From positions 295,986,210 through 296,007,683 of the forward strand of contig JBOZIK010000001.1 in the NCBI GenBank assembly GCA_051453625.1: DNA of 21,474 nt. The letters are read 5' to 3'. Position 1 is the stretch's first letter. The number at the start of each line of letters is the position of its first letter. The notes beneath the pieces are model-generated. The model was not told the DNA's origin, ran no database searches, and saw nothing but the letters and a program-made list of their open reading frames with translations. Made by a program: the position numbers and the translations under genes. Source of the stretch: Welwitschia mirabilis (lineage: Eukaryota > Gnetophyta > Gnetopsida > Welwitschiales). Of the stretch, positions 1 to 9,998 are shown one piece after another.

Positions 1-277
1 TTATCAAAAACAAATAAATAAATATATGTAAGTTGTTTCTTTACTTAGTACAAGCCAATGATCTCTCATTTGTTAGATTGATGTCTTGCTTTATTGTCGT
101 ATGGAAACATGTTATGATACATCTATGGGGTTGAAAAATCTTGCTTCTTCATCTATGAGACTTTGATTTGTTTCTTTATCTATGGGACTGGCAAACATAA
201 GTCAGTTTTGTGTTTTGATTTTCTTTTTCCTTTGATTTAAAACAAAAACAAGAAAAAGGTAAAAGAAACTAAATTAA
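1..277. other. AT-rich intergenic DNA, no gene seen
   Basis: No coding frame or RNA gene is visible. The phrase CATCTATGGGG / CATCTATGAGAC / TATCTATGGGAC recurs loosely three times between about 119 and 190, which is too diverged and short to call a repeat family. Confidence 0.5.
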
Positions 278-303
278 TGTGTGTGTATATATATATATAT
301 ATA
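278..303. repeat. Compound (TG)n(TA)n microsatellite
   Basis: About four TG units run straight into about nine TA units. This is an ordinary eukaryotic dinucleotide microsatellite, likely polymorphic in length. Confidence 0.9.
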
Positions 304-370
304 GAGGATAAAAGAAAGGTCTTTTAGCCTTTATTCTTTGTTTATGGTAGCCTACATGACAATCTCTAAT

Positions 371-635
371 CTAGTCCTCACCATTTCTTTTCCAGTCTAT
401 CCTTGTAATTTGTTCATCAACATGACCTAGCCTTTCCACCTTCACTCTACCATTACCTACCCTTATTACCCTATTTTGCTTCCTTTTTCCCAAAACCTTT
501 ACTCCATTATCCCTAAACCCTGCATAATCCTTTCCCCCTTGCTTGTTTCTACTGTGATCTAAAGCAGATCTCTTCTACAACCTCCATTTCTAAAAATTCC
601 TTCTTTCTAGCCACATCTTTTTCTTTTGCTCTTAG
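371..635 (-). pseudogene. Possible decayed coding relic, purine-rich on the minus strand
   Basis: From about 350 to 660 the plus strand is markedly pyrimidine-rich, so the minus strand is purine-rich and carries two adjoining open stretches in different frames. One covers 635 to 552 (28 codons, highly charged, including KKEFLEMEVVEEICF, closed by TAG at 549-551). The other covers 574 to 371 (67 codons plus stop, Lys/Arg/Gly-rich, including KVLGKRKQN and NGRVKVERLG). Neither starts with a usable ATG. The charged composition is reminiscent of the low-complexity parts of plant LINE ORF1, or of the linker before reverse transcriptase, but no catalytic motif is present. A chance frame in purine-rich DNA is the main alternative, because such DNA has few stops in some frames. 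I do not recognise a specific family. Confidence 0.25.
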
Positions 636-639
636 CTAA

Positions 640-2966
640 TTGGGACTATTCTCAAGTTTTACTGTACCCTAGGGATAGAGTGAGAGGCAATCATCTACCC
701 AAAGTAGTAAGTGAATTATCAGCTAGTTTGTTCCCCAAAGTGCATTAACGCTTGTGACTAAAATCTGTGTCTCAATAGTCCGCAAGTATAATCAAGTGAA
801 CAAAGGAAGATAGAAAAAGATACCACAAGAACATAGAAAGTCTCATCTATGTGAGTAGAGAGTTCGTTGAAAATGAATTTTCCATTTTTCTCAATGTTTA
901 TCAATGAACCACATTCAACAAAGAATGGAATATTATAGCTTCTAATTTATTAGATTTATTGCAATTGTTACTAGCTATCCTTGGTAACTTTATTAGAAAG
1001 ATTTATGAAACACATTCCATATAGATTTCTTCTATCTAATAGACTCATAGGATTTTTTAATGTAATAAAAAAAATTTAGTTTCTAGTGTTTCATTATCTT
1101 CTCTCTACCTTAAATTTTTATTTTTAATTTCTAATTTATACTATTAAGAAAGTAGTTAACTATAAAAGAGTCATCTCTATTTTTTTTTTAATTAGATTGT
1201 CCTATCTCTCTTATAATAGCCTATAAAAATTAGAGGCAGTTGATTACTTCCTTTACTTAATACTATTATGATATTTGAAAAATTAAAATGAAATACTTGT
1301 TGACCAACAGAGTAATTATGACAAGGGACAAATAAATCAAGTGAAGCAATATTGAGTTCAAGATGGTTTATGTTCTCAGGATTAAAAAGGTAATATACAA
1401 ATCATTAAGAGTAAAGCCCTAATAATTTCCTCTAAAAATTAATTAATCTATTAAAAGAGGAAGAGTTATAATTGTTAAGAGAGACATAAGTAAATAAAAA
1501 CATTTAAAAAGAGATTGTATCCAAATAATACATTTAATAAAGCTAAAATTAAACAGTGTCTAGTATGTAGTAACTTAAGTTATGATTGACATCACTGAGT
1601 TATAGCAAAAGAAGAAAGATAAAAGTAATAATGAATAGCGAAAATTAGGTAAAACATTTTGTCTAATTTTTCTTAAACTACATTTTACATTTTGGATTTT
1701 ATAATTTGAAATTGCATAGATACCTTTGATTTTAAATTCCAAAGATAAATGTGTAAACATGGAAATTATAAAGGTCTAGAAATCTATATAATTACTATAA
1801 GCAAAATTTTCTAAAATGTTAATTACATGTATATTGTGCTAAGTCCTTCAATTGCATGCATCCATGTCCATAATAACTCCAAATACATTGCTAATCCCAA
1901 ATTTTGTAAAATTTTAATTACATAAATATTAGACATCTTAATATTTAAATATATGATACCTTTTTATATTGAATTTTTAACATGAAACCCCTTATAGGCT
2001 ATATGGAAAGTATTTTTTAGTTTTATAACTAATAATGACTTATATTTTTCTTATGTCAAACATATACATTACCCTTAATTTTGAATTTAGGATATTTGTA
2101 TAATATTTTAATATTTAATCTTTACCTTTGGTAATTTTCATAGTTTTAATATTTTTTATAATTATTTTATGAAAATTTTTATTTTTTCATAGAAAAATCA
2201 ATAAACAAAAGTTATCCAAATGTTAAAATGAAATAATTCCATTTATGTAAAGATTTTCAATTACATGATGAAATTATTAATTTAAAAGTTTTATAATAAG
2301 GTATAAAATAATAATAAAATATTTACATAAATGGTATATGAAATCCTTGTATTACTTACCATATGTCTTATATAAGTTAAAAAAGTAAAGTTAGTTGGTA
2401 AGAGTAAATGTTTGATGTAGTTAGTAAAAGAAGTGGATAAAAAATTAAGTGTACCAAGTTTATTATGATTCTTTTTAGTTGTGTTTTTTGTTGATGATTT
2501 AATGGATATTAAATTAATGAGAATGTGAATAAATACATGAATTCTTATCTATAATTCAAGAAAGATAAAAAAGCAGATTTTACTCTACCATTACTTTTAT
2601 CCTTCTTGATATTTGTAAAAGTACATAGTTTATATAATATTTATTTTCTTATTTATTAGAATTCGAAACGTTATCTCATTGTGACACATTGTAGTTTTCA
2701 ATTTGATGCATAATAAAAGGTTTATTCTTTCAATATATATTACATATTGTTTAATGCATGTTTTAAGCTTATTAAATATGGTTATGAGACTATGAAAGTT
2801 TAAGTAGACTAGCATGAGGAAATGATGTTTGGAATTAATCATGTTAATTAAAGCAAAAGAATTACTCATCCTAAGTAAGTTCATAAGTCAAAATATGATG
2901 TTTTCTTCTCATCTATACATCAATCTCACTCGTTACTCAAGCTTAACCAACTTGTCAATGATCTAT
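640..2966. other. AT-rich intergenic desert
   Basis: More than 2.3 kb with no supported gene. The line at 2101-2160 has about 7 G+C in 60 bases. The few ATG-started frames on the minus strand (1575-1760 and 2630-2884) are rich in Ile, Leu, Asn and Lys, as expected from chance frames in AT-rich DNA, and show no motif. Nothing else is recognised. Confidence 0.6.
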
Positions 2967-3014
2967 CTTATCTAATTCAATGTGATCACTCTTATCCAAT
3001 TTAATGTGATCATA
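2967..3014. repeat. Two-copy 24-bp tandem duplication
   Basis: 2967-2990 and 2991-3014 are adjacent 24-bp copies with only a few differences. Both share the core AATGTGATCA. This looks like a simple local duplication. No function is evident. Confidence 0.8.
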
Positions 3015-4300
3015 TTATCTTATGGGTAAAATGATGTGTATTGTCTGTGGCCAATTGGATCAAGAAAATTTGTTCTATCATTTACTTATACGTAGATCCC
3101 TTCCCTCTTTTGAAATCAATTTTCATTTTTACATAAGTGCATGCTATCAAATTCCCTACTCACTCTTCAATCTTATTATTTTCTCTTCTCTTCTTATCCT
3201 CTTGATTTTGAATGTGAAGTTGGAGCTTTGAGCTTGAAGCTTCGAAATAAAGATCTTGAAGCTTAAGAATTCATTAAGTGTTCATCAATCTCTATCTAGA
3301 AGTAGTATCCCAATATTATTTTTCTATGTAGGTCTTCTTTACTTATTTTATTCATATGTTGTCTCTTTTCCTCAAAAAAACTAGTGATGTAATAGAGCAG
3401 TTTATAAGGCCATTACATATAATTATTTTAATATTCTTTGCTCCTCCCATTTGGCTCAAACCAAGATGAGGGAGATATTTGAAGTATCTCTTAACATACT
3501 TAGTTGATTACTAATGGAAAATTTTGGCCAAGTGGCTAGGGGGCTAACTATAATATTTGGATATCCATGTTTATTGTGTGTTATTGAATGAATTTTATAG
3601 TTTTACTATACATTAGATGTACATTATAATCCTTTCATTAGTGTAGATTATATAAGCCTCAACTTCCATTTATGCTAAGTAGCCCTTCTTATCACTCCCA
3701 AGGCTTATTGAATTTAGTTGCCTCAAATTAATCTTATGCATTAATTTTTTTGAATTAATATAGAAGTGTACTACTTACAATTTACTTTTATATTACATGA
3801 ATGAATTATATTAAGTATTTATATTAATTTTGTCAACTATAATTACCCAAATTCATTTATTGATTATTATGTCCTAATGTTAAATAAAATTTAATAATTT
3901 TTTTCCAATAGTTTATGAAAATAACTTAAAAATAAACATAGAAAATAGCAAGCAATTAGTTCTAATTTATAGAATTAATATTTAGTAATTTATATAAAAC
4001 AAATAGTCTAGATTGTATAAAATTAAATAATCTTTCCAAAGAACCCCCAATCACTTAAAAATTCAAATTAGTTTAAAAGTTATGGTCTTTTTTTAGTATA
4101 GTATGGTCTTATAAAACTCTAAGAATTTAGACAGTTTTTACATGTAAAGTATGATCTTGGAAAATATATTTATATGAATGTAAACTTAATAAAATTAATT
4201 TTTAGAGATCATATCATGATTCTAGTTTAAGAAAATTTATTATAATTTATTTTTTATCTTAATAAATAATTAATTATTAATTTTTAGTTGCATCTTAAAT
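3015..4300. other. AT-rich intergenic DNA, LTR-like texture at its start
   Basis: No gene is supported. The chance frame at 3022-3231 has no motif. The pyrimidine-rich run at about 3145-3210, followed by GAAGCTT-type repeats and AGTAGTATCCC near 3300, vaguely resembles the end of a copia LTR and a primer-binding site, but too few positions match to call it. From 3660 to 4300 the sequence is very AT-rich and featureless. Confidence 0.5.
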
Positions 4301-5790
4301 TTGCATGTTGTTGATGATTCTTTTTTTCATGGTGACAAATGATCAACACTCTACTGCATAGCATTTCACTTGCATTTAATAGTATTTCCAGTTCTCAAGA
4401 AGTGAAATTAATTGATAAAAATGTTTACTTTATTTTACAAGTGATAATTGCCACTACCTTCCACATTAGGCCTAGCAAATCTTAGAGGGGGCCGAAATTA
4501 TAAAATGTTTAGGTATCACTTTCTCCTTCAATTTTGTTCTTATAAGCTATGGAATAATACATTACAGATAATTCAAATGAAAGAAAAAAAAAGTGGAGGA
4601 CAAAATATCTTTCTCTTACATTTGAGTATTTGATTTTTAAATCTATTATTTCATCTACACATATTTATTATTATTCTTATTAGGCTCCTTTAAATGTTGC
4701 TTATTTTAAACTCAAAAAATTACTTCAAAGTTTTATTTGGTCTTATGAAGAAGGTAAAAAAGGTTTTCATAGAGTTGCTGGAAATATTAAGGCCTTGCCT
4801 AAAGAAAAAGATGGTTTGGATTTTATTAATTTATATTCTCAATGAGTTAACTTTATCTCTAGAATGGGTTCTTTAGAGCTTCGTTTTTGCTTTCCTTGTT
4901 TCTACATTATTATTCCTTAAGATTAAGAGTTTATTTCTTGAGAACTTCCAAGTATGGAAGAATATTAATCTTAGTAATTGGTTTCTACTCCATTTCAGAT
5001 TGTCATTCAAGGCACACATGTTTTCAAAAAGTGTTTGGAAGCCTTGGAAAAGGCTTCATTCTCTTGTTCTTGGACATGTATGAAAATTCCTATAGTTTGA
5101 CTTCGATATAGTGTTCTTTGATGATTACCTCTTACTTCTACTTCTTTAGCAATAATAAATTCCAAGCTAAGTGCAAGATGGTTTTATAAAGGATTGACTT
5201 CTTTATGAAATTTATGGGTAAGAAATGATTGGATTGTCTTAATGGATTTTCAATATACTTATAGGAATTCTACTAGCCTTGGTCAAACTTCTATAGAACT
5301 TCAACAATTTTTTCTTCATGCTTATCATATCTCAAATAGTGGCTTTTTACATATAGAGGATCTATATTGGATAGATCATACACGTGTTATTCCATGTTTC
5401 TTAAGTAAAGCTTACGCCTTGCTATTGAATGCTGCTAATGTAGAAGTTATTGATATCCACATATGTCACTTGTAGAATGCATCCTCTCTTTGGATTTTTT
5501 CTTTAAGAACAATTTGAAAGCTTCGAGCTCTTCCAAAGCTCAACCACTTTCTTTACTACCCAATTTTTAAGGTCTTCCTATTGGTAATCACATACAAATG
5601 TTTAAGAATGTTAGATTCACATTGTCTAGTTTGTGATCAAGAGGATGATCTTCTGCGTGTTTTTATGTATTGTTCATTCATTAGAAATGCAAGGGAATTA
5701 GGATTATCTTATTCTTTCTTATATTTCTATGAATTTGGACACATTCTTCTAAGAACCAATTTGAATTTAGGCTGAGCTTATATTTTCTAT
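4301..5790 (+). pseudogene. 5'-truncated LINE (non-LTR retrotransposon) reverse-transcriptase relic
   Basis: This is the C-terminal half of a plant LINE ORF2 (reverse transcriptase used for target-primed integration), broken by several stops and frameshifts. Family motifs appear in the correct order. HVVDDSFF at 4304-4327 corresponds to the x-x-D-D catalytic box, with both aspartates kept. SISSSQEVKLIDKNVYF follows at about 4375-4425, then LPLPSTLGLANL at 4448. WRTKYLSLT starts at 4594, and in the same frame come FIWSYEEGKKGFHRVAGN (W at 4738) and LPKEKDGLDF near 4795-4830. In-frame stops lie at 4681 and 4843. The C-terminal zinc-binding motif (zf-RVT type) starts at 5623 with HCLVCDQEDD and ends at YC near 5673. 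Its two first cysteines and the last remain, but the expected histidine reads Arg (CGT for CAT). The endonuclease domain and early RT are missing, as in typical 5'-truncated LINE copies. The 3' border is unclear, and traces may reach about 6190. It is certainly non-functional. Confidence 0.85.
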
Positions 5791-5922
5791 AAAACTTCAT
5801 TAGGTCATGCCTTCTTTATTTTATATGAAGGAGAAATATTATTTACACTTTAAAAAATAGAATGCCTCTACTTCTGTTTTCTTAGATATATAGAAATAAT
5901 GTAGTACTTTTTGACTAGTCTC

Positions 5923-5982
5923 TTTTCATATTCATGTCAAAAATGTAATATTTTTCATTTAGCACATTTTCATATTCATGTC
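5923..5982. repeat. 16-bp direct repeat pair
   Basis: The same 16 bases (TTTTCATATTCATGTC) occur at 5923-5938 and 5967-5982, spaced 44 bp start to start. They lie in the probable 3' region of the LINE relic and could be its 3' UTR or a local duplication. Confidence 0.6.
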
Positions 5983-6199
5983 CATGTGATGGAGGAGAAA
6001 TTATAAGTGGACTCTCTAATGTAATTACTCATGCCTTCAAATTATAGTTGGCATAGTTATGCCTCACTTTAGTTCTTTTTTCTCTTTCATAATGGTTTTG
6101 CTTTCTGCAATTTAACTCTCTGCTATTATACAATTTGGTGTATTGGCTGCTTTTTACCTTGTAATGTTGTTAAATTAATTTTTCTGACAGTAACAAAAC

Positions 6200-6230
6200 T
6201 TTTTTAGAGGGTCCAACACCCCTCAAAAAA
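6200..6230. other. Bulged hairpin
   Basis: TTTTTT (6200-6205), a bulged A, and GAGGG (6207-6211) can pair with CCCTC (6220-6224) and AAAAAA (6225-6230), leaving an 8-base loop. This is an 11-bp stem with one bulge. It sits about 400 bp past the last LINE protein motif, so it might mark an element end, but no element boundary is proven. Confidence 0.55.
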
Positions 6231-8528
6231 GCCAAAATTTGTAATTAAAATCATTAATTATAGAAAATTGATTTAAGAAAATTATGATAATAATTTAAGG
6301 TGGATAATAATTAAAATAATTTTATTTTTTATTATTTTTACTAAATATTCACTCGTAAAGTATAATTTATGCCTTTCTTAGTGAGGCCTTTGTTCTTGAA
6401 GAGTAAGTAAATTTCTTATTTAGTGTAATTTTGACTAATTAGTTATTTGAAAAATGTGTACTTTAATACTGTTTTACGTTTGGAATATTATTAAAGCTTT
6501 TAGTATCTATATCAAATCTTCTTCTTTTTCACTTTCTTTCATTCTAATACATACATTTAGAAATCTATGTGAGTTGTCACTTTACTAATTTAGTTAACTC
6601 AATTAATTCCTTTGATTTTTGTCCTCTTTATTTATTTTAAAATTATAAAAATTTTAATTAAGCATTATGTCTTATCTTTTTAATTTTTTTTCCTTGTTAG
6701 TCATATTCACATGTTAAAATTTACTAGTTGAACTTGTAGAAAGGGAGTCCAAGAGAGAACAGTTTCATGCATAGAATATTTTCCATCTCAAAAAGAAATT
6801 TAGAGTAGTATTGTGATTTATTTAGAAGGTACAATTATTACACTTAGTTTGATTACCATTCGTATTTTTTTCAAATGTAATTATCTTCTAGCATGTGAAA
6901 TGAAGATTATGCATGTTTGTCCTTTTATGTATGATTTCATGTAATAAAGTAAATCTAATGAAGTTAGAATTATTTTGATTAGATAAACAATCAACTAAAT
7001 ATCCATATTAATTAGGATTGCATGAATGTGGTTGTGTGTTGTATTCATCAACGGATAAATAACTGAAGATAAACTAATAATTATTATGTCGATACTTGGA
7101 TTTCATCACCAAGGTAAGTGGCATTAAATTTTTATATAAAACTTCTAAAAGTGAGTTTAATCACCATTTTCTTGCGCTACCAATGAATTGACTTACTCTG
7201 ACTTAATATCCCAAGCCCTTAGTATCAAAGGATTACATTACACCATCCTAAAATGTTTCAAGGAAGTTGGAGTAACTTATAAGAATGGATCTGCCTCACA
7301 TATGATGTTTAATCCTATGGAGTTAAGCTCAGACATGTTTATTATAGTTTAGAACTTAAAGTAGAATCATTTCACATCTAGATGATGGCTAAATATCGAG
7401 TTGAAATCTCCTTAATAAGAGTTGTAACCTCCTATTATGTGGATTAGGAATTATTCTAAACTTATATCTATGTATGTAATACAAGAAGTTGATATCTCAT
7501 CAACCACATACAAGATATCTGTATGTGATAAAAATCTAGGAATATTAGACATGGAAGTATGACATCACTATTGTTTACAAACCAAAATAATCTATATTTA
7601 ATTCCAGAAGAAATATTTATAATGTCTATGTTTTCTCAATGTATAAGTATACTAATAAATCATATGAGGAAGTTGATCTTAGGTTTTGCCAAGCATTTTA
7701 ATTAATTTAAATGCATAAAAAATTATGCTTAATTAGAGTAATTTAAGTTGGAGTATCACACCTTCCCACATATTAGATTCCATTCTATGTACTTTTTTTA
7801 AATGTATAGGAAAAAAATAAAAAGAAGAATTAATATAGAATATAAGTAAATTATCTCTATAAATATAAGCATTTCTTGTAGGGTTATAAGAGACACATTA
7901 AAGTATAATAAGGAAAAAAATGATTCCTAATAAGAAACTAACTAGAAATCACCCCCCAAAAAAAAGAAAAAAATAAAAAAATCTATTAGGTAATCCCCAT
8001 TCCTTGCACACATTTTTAGTGTATCTTACATGAAGTTGTGTAGTCTCACTAATGTAGAATAAGAGTAAAATTCTATACTATTAAAGAGCTATAGAGTAAT
8101 CCTTATGCTTATTGTTACTATTATTCCACATAGCTTAAGCACCAACAAGCTCTTTCATAAGAAGATAGAAAAGCTAATAAAACTCATAAATAATCAAAGA
8201 AGCCTCTTAAAAAGGTATGTCATCACTAGAGATTGGTATATTTTTACATGAGGTAGACCTTGGTTCATGATCCATCATTGGTGCTTTTCAATCACTTATA
8301 AGGATTGGGTACTGATGTGTATTACAACTCACAATGGAGCTTTGTGAAGTTTAAGAGGAAATATCTTAATTGGTTTCTTAACTAATGGGACATCTTTAGA
8401 TTCATTTCAATTTTTAAAGTGTATGTATTCAAATGAATAAACATATTACATAGATAAACTTTAAAATGGAATGGATTAAAAAAACCTTTTTCTAATTCTT
8501 TATGTTAGAAAACCCAAATTATGATGGC
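6231..8528. other. AT-rich intergenic DNA
   Basis: No gene is supported in about 2.3 kb. A 63-codon open frame at 7161-7352 is listed separately. A short inverted repeat (GTTGAT / ATCAAC) lies near 7488-7504. Poly-A and poly-C scraps occur around 7950-7970. Traces of the copia debris on the minus strand may extend into 8330-8528, but I could not align them convincingly. Confidence 0.5.
7161..7352 (+). other. Unidentified 63-codon open frame without ATG start
   Basis: The frame opens after a TAA and closes at TAG 7350-7352. It encodes a balanced, less AT-biased peptide (containing ELTYSDLISQALSIKGLHY and GVTYKNGSASHMMFNPMEL) than the surrounding chance frames. There is no start codon at its head and no splice-site pattern I can defend. 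It could be a fragment of an old transposon protein or a chance frame. I do not recognise a family. Confidence 0.2.
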
Positions 8529-9010
8529 TCAAGTATCTCCCACTAGTAATATAATAAATTGGATTAGAAATTGTGGTGGGATCATTCTCAACAATGAAAA
8601 TATTGGTATGGCACAAAGACTAAAGTTGTTAAAAGAAACATGGTAATTTATAATCTCTAAGAAGTTTTTCTTTATGTGCATTTTCTTGTTACATTTTAAA
8701 AATTGGCTCTTGCTTATTTCCCTTCTTCTTACCTCCAACTCCATATAACATCTCTATTCTATATGATTACACACTCGACTTAAAACATCATCATTCTACC
8801 ATCATAAGAACATAAATAATATTATCATAGTTCATGAATGTAAACGTATTAATATTAATTATCATCATTGTGTAGTGGCAACTTCCTAATAAGGAATTTA
8901 ACAAGGTTAAGGATCATTCATCGCTCAAAACATTATAACCTATTGCTTTTAAATTTGCTTCTATAGCATTGAATCATGCTAAGAAACCTACCAATTTTTT
9001 CATTTATTAG
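8529..9010 (-). pseudogene. Ty1/copia gag relic (capsid C-terminus and CCHC knuckle)
   Basis: Gag is the nucleocapsid/capsid protein that packages retrotransposon RNA. On the minus strand, 8973-8881 reads FNAIEANLKAIGYNVLSDE, a TGA stop, then SLTLLNSLLGS. This matches the helix pattern at the end of plant copia gag (Phe-Asn-x-Ile ... Ile-Gly ... Asp-Glu ... Leu-Leu-Asn-Ser-Leu). About 65 codons downstream, around 8702-8661, KSQFLKCNKKMHIKKNF has the exact C-x2-C-x4-H-x4-C spacing of a nucleic-acid-binding knuckle, but the first and last cysteines read Phe. The intervening part is frameshifted. Just downstream, a third frame (YYITSGRYLSHH, near 8555-8520) might be a decayed aspartic-protease active site, but this is weak. 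It lies downstream of the LTR-like block at 9579-9980 on the same strand, the expected 5'-end order. It is broken in several places. Confidence 0.6.
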
Positions 9011-9564
9011 AGAATGTTCATGTAATGAATATTTTCATAAAGATAAACGTTCTCACATGCATTCTTTGTATGAAGACAAATATTCATCTTCTTTAATAAC
9101 TACATAATTATTAATTCTTTCTAATACCTAATCAAGATAAATTAATGATACTCATTTAAATTGAGTCGAGTGCCTTTCAATGTAGGCTCAACCATCCTTC
9201 ACTCAGTAAAAATGAGAAGTTGTTAAAAAGATTAAAGTTTCATCTTTTCTCATAGAATAAATTGTGGTTTTTGTTTTACACAAAGCATAGGATCTTTCAT
9301 TGGACTTTTTATAGTAACTATATTTGTATTTATAACATGCGGTGAAAAAATAATTTAGAAATAAATAGAAAACAATCAATCATGGCTCTAAGAAAATCCA
9401 TGAATCCCCCTACTTCATACTATACATAATTAAGGTGCTATGTCAACCTGATACATGGCTATCAGTGTTTACACAAGCTAAAAAGAGCTATATCAACCTT
9501 CCATCTATCTTTATGCTAGCTTCTTATACATGAAATTTCTAACACTGAGGGATTTACACCTCAA
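9011..9564 (-). other. Probable copia leader and 5' gag region, unreadable
   Basis: This stretch lies between the primer-binding-like site and the recognisable gag, where an untranslated leader and the gag N-terminus would be expected. No frame is convincing. A short phrase (GCTATGTCAACCTGA / GCTATATCAACCTTC, near 9438 and 9488) recurs imperfectly. The assignment rests on position only. Confidence 0.3.
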
Positions 9565-9565
9565 G

Positions 9566-9577
9566 ACTTTGATGTCA
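9566..9577 (-). promoter_or_regulatory. Degenerate tRNA-Met primer-binding-site-like sequence
   Basis: On the minus strand this reads TGACATCAAAGT. It differs from the copia primer-binding sequence TGGTATCAGAGC at four positions, all transitions. It sits directly after the 3' side of the LTR-like block and before the gag relic, where a primer-binding site should be. Confidence 0.35.
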
Positions 9578-9578
9578 A

Positions 9579-9980
9579 TCATTAAATAAAACTTGGTATG
9601 TATGTAATAATAATAAAATCATAAAAGCATAAACAATAAAAATAAGAGATCCATAAGACATGAAAATTTATATGGTGAAACTTTCAAAGGTACATAAAAC
9701 ACCCATGGGAGAAGAAAGAGCCATATTATTAGTTATTTATATGAAATTTTTATACTATTACATGTGCAAGGATTTAAGCCCTTTAAGTAGAGATAGAGTT
9801 ACAAGTAAAGACAATCTTGAAAATCCTAAATATCATCATTTAGTTACTTATATATGTTGCTTCATATTTTAAGTATGATACATAAATGGATTACCAAGGA
9901 TTAACCTTTAGAAAATTATAGCATATTAATAATATAACATAGGAACTCTGATACAAGATTTAATTTAATGCCCTAACATG
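9579..9980 (-). mobile_element. Probable decayed LTR of a Ty1/copia element
   Basis: LTRs carry the promoter and polyadenylation signals of retrotransposons. On the minus strand the block could start with TGTTAGGGC (9977-9969). It contains TATAAAA (9753-9747) and TATAAATAA (9741-9733), then a CTCTTTCTTCTCCCATGGG leader. It ends in a T-rich stretch before a primer-binding-like site. It also resembles a widely dispersed plant repeat in which a GTGGTTC-type phrase precedes a CACGGGAGAAG-type phrase; here these read ATGGTGAAAC (9674-9683) and CCATGGGAGAAG (9703-9714). That resemblance is from memory. A second primer-binding-like site (9945-9956) falls inside the block, so its exact limits are uncertain. 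No second LTR was found. Confidence 0.4.
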
Positions 9981-9998
9981 TTGGATTATCATAATGTA

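Noticed and set aside
511-521. CCCTAAACCCT as an interstitial telomeric repeat
   Set aside because: Only about one and a half units; it is equally a chance telo-box word.
1575-3231. ATG-started frames of 61-84 codons in the left AT-rich desert
   Set aside because: Amino-acid content (Ile, Leu, Asn, Lys, Phe) is that of random AT-rich DNA, with no motifs or conserved start context.
5242-5475. 77-codon plus-strand frame as an independent small gene
   Set aside because: It lies between the RT C-terminus and the zinc motif of the LINE relic, in the expected order, so it is part of that pseudogene.
7485-7530. Minus-strand LYVVDEIS as a decayed copia reverse-transcriptase Y-x-D-D box
   Set aside because: The spacing and flanking residues do not fit, and no other RT motif could be placed on either side.
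8529-8744. Reading of the minus-strand 71-codon frame as a LINE reverse-transcriptase thumb
   Set aside because: A phrase with AIPIF looked LINE-like, but the exact CCHC-type spacing nearby and the gag helix pattern just upstream fit copia gag better.
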